Source: Blasia pusilla (lineage: Eukaryota > Marchantiophyta > Marchantiopsida > Blasiales). Taken from it: a stretch of DNA of 64,000 bases. The notes beneath the pieces are model-generated. The model searched no databases. It was given only the letters and a program-made list of their open reading frames with translations, and was not told where the DNA came from. The position numbers and the translations under genes were made by a program. How positions within the stretch are numbered: the stretch's first letter is position 1; each line of letters opens with the position of its first letter. This document shows positions 62,210-64,000 of this stretch, piece by piece. The stretch covers positions 31,558,001 to 31,622,000 of the forward strand of contig CM114271.1 of NCBI GenBank assembly GCA_050084515.1, read 5' to 3'.

Positions 62210-63650
62210 CTTGTACTCATCCTTGGTGGAAGATATATCCATTATAGTTTGTTTCTTGTTGACCTAAGATTGAAAAAACTCGCGATCTAACAAAAAAACC
62301 ATAGCTATAAATAGATCTTTTGGAATCATAATCTTATGCCTAGCGTGAGCCACAATAACTTATCATACTAAGCCTTGCTCTAGTCGACATAAACTATCTT
62401 AGATATCTTTCTACACACAAATCATTACTCTGCAACGGTCTCACAAGACTTAGTTGACTACTACTCAAGACACCAACTACTAAGAATACATACTAATCTC
62501 TTGTATATATTTTATCAATTGATGGTAAGATATCTTCAATTGAGAGTTTCATATCCACTCCATTGGCGAGACCATTTCCCTATATACAATCATCCTAAAT
62601 ACAATTATGTTGTGTCCAATATAGAAGTATTTCTATTGAGAAAGAAAGATGTATCTTGGTCATTGCCAATTCTTAAGGCCTATGAAACAATGTAAGAGAC
62701 CTGAATTTATCATCTTAAATTTATATTTCAACACCTTACTCTTTCCCTTAGTTTCTTGTCATGTTCTCCAGTAATGATGAGATCATCCATATGAAGAAAA
62801 ATCAACATGTACATGTTGTCTTTGTAAAACACATAAAAAAAATTATTTTGAAAAATTTATTGTGAGTCCATTTTCTTTTAAGGATGTATCTATTTGACAA
62901 GGTTGCACAGAAACGGACAAGTCCATCTGTGGGACGGATATGCCCAACAAGTTCCCGCTCACACCTTAGCTTGCTGAGCCTGTAATATAGATCCAGGCTG
63001 GCCGAGCCCGTACCCATTTTGTAGCTTGTATGAAGCCTACGTGCGGTTCGCATGAGGGCTGGCCCCCTTTGGACGGGCTTAGGCCTACGTAGGTCCCATG
63101 GTTGAGCTTGCATAGGGCCTTGAGCTAGCATTGTGCAAGCCCAAGGCCTGCCCTGCAAGCCTACTATGGGCCGTCCGCACATCAAAAAATGGGTGTGGAC
63201 TCGGCCTGCTCGTGTCTATATTACGGGCTCGACATGCTCAAGGGCGGGCTCGTGTGGGGGCCACAATTACCTAGGCACCCACACACATGTCTGTCTTAGG
63301 GATTGATATAAGTTTGTGTGCAACCTTGCTATTTGGTGGTACCATACCTTTAGGGATTGCTTCAGCTTATATAATATTAATTGAAGAAATAAAAGCTTTG
63401 ACGTGGTTGTCTTGAGACTTGGTGTTTTTCATATATATATATATACATACATACACACCTTTTCCTCCAAGCTGATGCTCCAATTCAATAATAATGATTT
63501 CATACTATAATGGCTGATATCCTGCCTTCAACCACATCTAGAACAATTCAAATAATGGCCATCTTTCTTGTATAGGCAAAGATCTGATGGTAGTCAAATT
63601 CTTCAATCTTTGAATAACCACGTGCAATCAATAATATTGCTTTAAGTTTA
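62210..63650 (-). pseudogene. Second Ty1/copia pol fragment, split by hAT-like element
   Basis: 63640-63555 on the minus strand encodes a decayed RT start (LIARGYSKIEEFDYHQIFAY, the copia ARGYSQ..GLDYHETFAP block). 63340-62500 aligns with 44690-44200 of the first copia fragment, and 62240-62210 with 43945-43910. Between 62897 and 63329 the coding sequence is interrupted by a hAT-like element. Frames are otherwise broken in many places. Confidence 0.75.
62898..63328. mobile_element. hAT-like non-autonomous element nested in copia
   Basis: Ends are CAAGGTTGCACAG and GTGTGCAACCTTG. Flanking 8-mers are CTATTTGA and CTATTTGG (7 of 8 identical). The uninterrupted copia copy at 44630-44655 reads GTATCTATTTGTTGATACC, showing the empty site and confirming the insertion. 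Length is 431 bp with a GC-rich centre (GGGCTC/GCCCGT words). Confidence 0.9.
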
Positions 63651-64000
63651 TTCCATGTACCAACTAGGGATGAGAGGTCCATACTCATTATTTTGTGAGC
63701 ATTTTTTCCCACAATCATAACTAGTTATTATTCGAGTTTGTACGAGTCATTTGTGACTCAACTTTAGTTCATGATTGTCCCGAACTTTGCGAGTCAATTT
63801 GAGTTGCAAAGTTTAGAACAAGTTGCAAGTTTCAAGATTTTCAAGTCCTACAAGTCGCAAAATATTTGCAACCACCTTGCATTCAGATTTGCAAGCGTGT
63901 CTGCCAAATTACTCATGAAGTGCAAGTAGTGGGCAATGCAATTTACAACTTCCAAGAGACATAATTGACTTGCAAAGCTCTCACGACGCAAGAATGTAGG
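63651..64000. other. No gene recognised
   Basis: AT-rich sequence with repeated TTGCAAGT/CTTGCA and GAGTCA words. No ORF assigned. Confidence 0.4.

Overview
This is nuclear DNA from a land plant with a large, transposon-filled genome. The evidence is the mix of families: Ty3/gypsy, Ty1/copia, CACTA, hAT, LINE and Helitron-like sequences, many nested, with GT-AG introns in the one multi-exon gene. I cannot name the species. No ordinary host gene could be supported anywhere; almost every recognisable coding segment belongs to a transposon and nearly all are broken.

The centrepiece is a Ty3/gypsy retrotransposon on the minus strand (about 24.3-34.7 kb). Reading 5' to 3' along its own strand it has an LTR-like block, a long leader, gag with CCHC knuckles, an aspartic protease, a DNMT3-like cytosine-5 DNA methyltransferase domain, reverse transcriptase, RNase H, integrase and a C-terminal PHD finger. 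So one element carried a DNA-methylation writer and a chromatin-reader finger. It is now dead: several nonsense codons (many where the family has Trp), frameshifts, a YIDA active site in RT and a deletion in the integrase zinc-binding domain. A sister copy enters the window at the left edge (plus strand, 1-554, integrase end and PHD intact). It is followed by an inverted LTR block and then the LTR end, leader and gag start of another sister copy, which breaks off at about 3241, where a 5'-truncated LINE copy begins.

4.3-7.5 kb has no gene. 7.5-8.3 kb holds members of a GC-rich, hAT-like non-autonomous family with CAAGGTTGCAC-type ends. The same family recurs at 22.9-23.9, 41.2-41.35, 43.16-43.49 (perfect 8-bp target duplication) and 62.9-63.3 kb (inserted in a copia fragment). 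9,874-19,992 is a 10.1-kb CACTA transposon with matching ends and a GGC target duplication. It holds an unrecognised ORF, a decayed TNPD transposase cut off by a 0.7-kb TTTA array, and a multi-exon TNPA-like gene with a CT microsatellite.

After the gypsy element, 34.7-43 kb is gene-free with tandem and foldback repeats. 43.6-44.7 kb is a copia pol fragment, 45.0-47.6 kb a decayed hAT transposase, about 49.3 kb a Helitron-like 3' end, and 51.7-54.6 kb a LINE with a CCHC finger and a reverse transcriptase whose active site has lost an Asp. 55-61.8 kb has no recognised gene. A second copia fragment at 62.2-63.65 kb carries the nested hAT-like element.

The elements do not form a pathway. The notable biology is within the gypsy family, which could in principle have read chromatin (PHD), integrated (IN) and methylated DNA (MTase).
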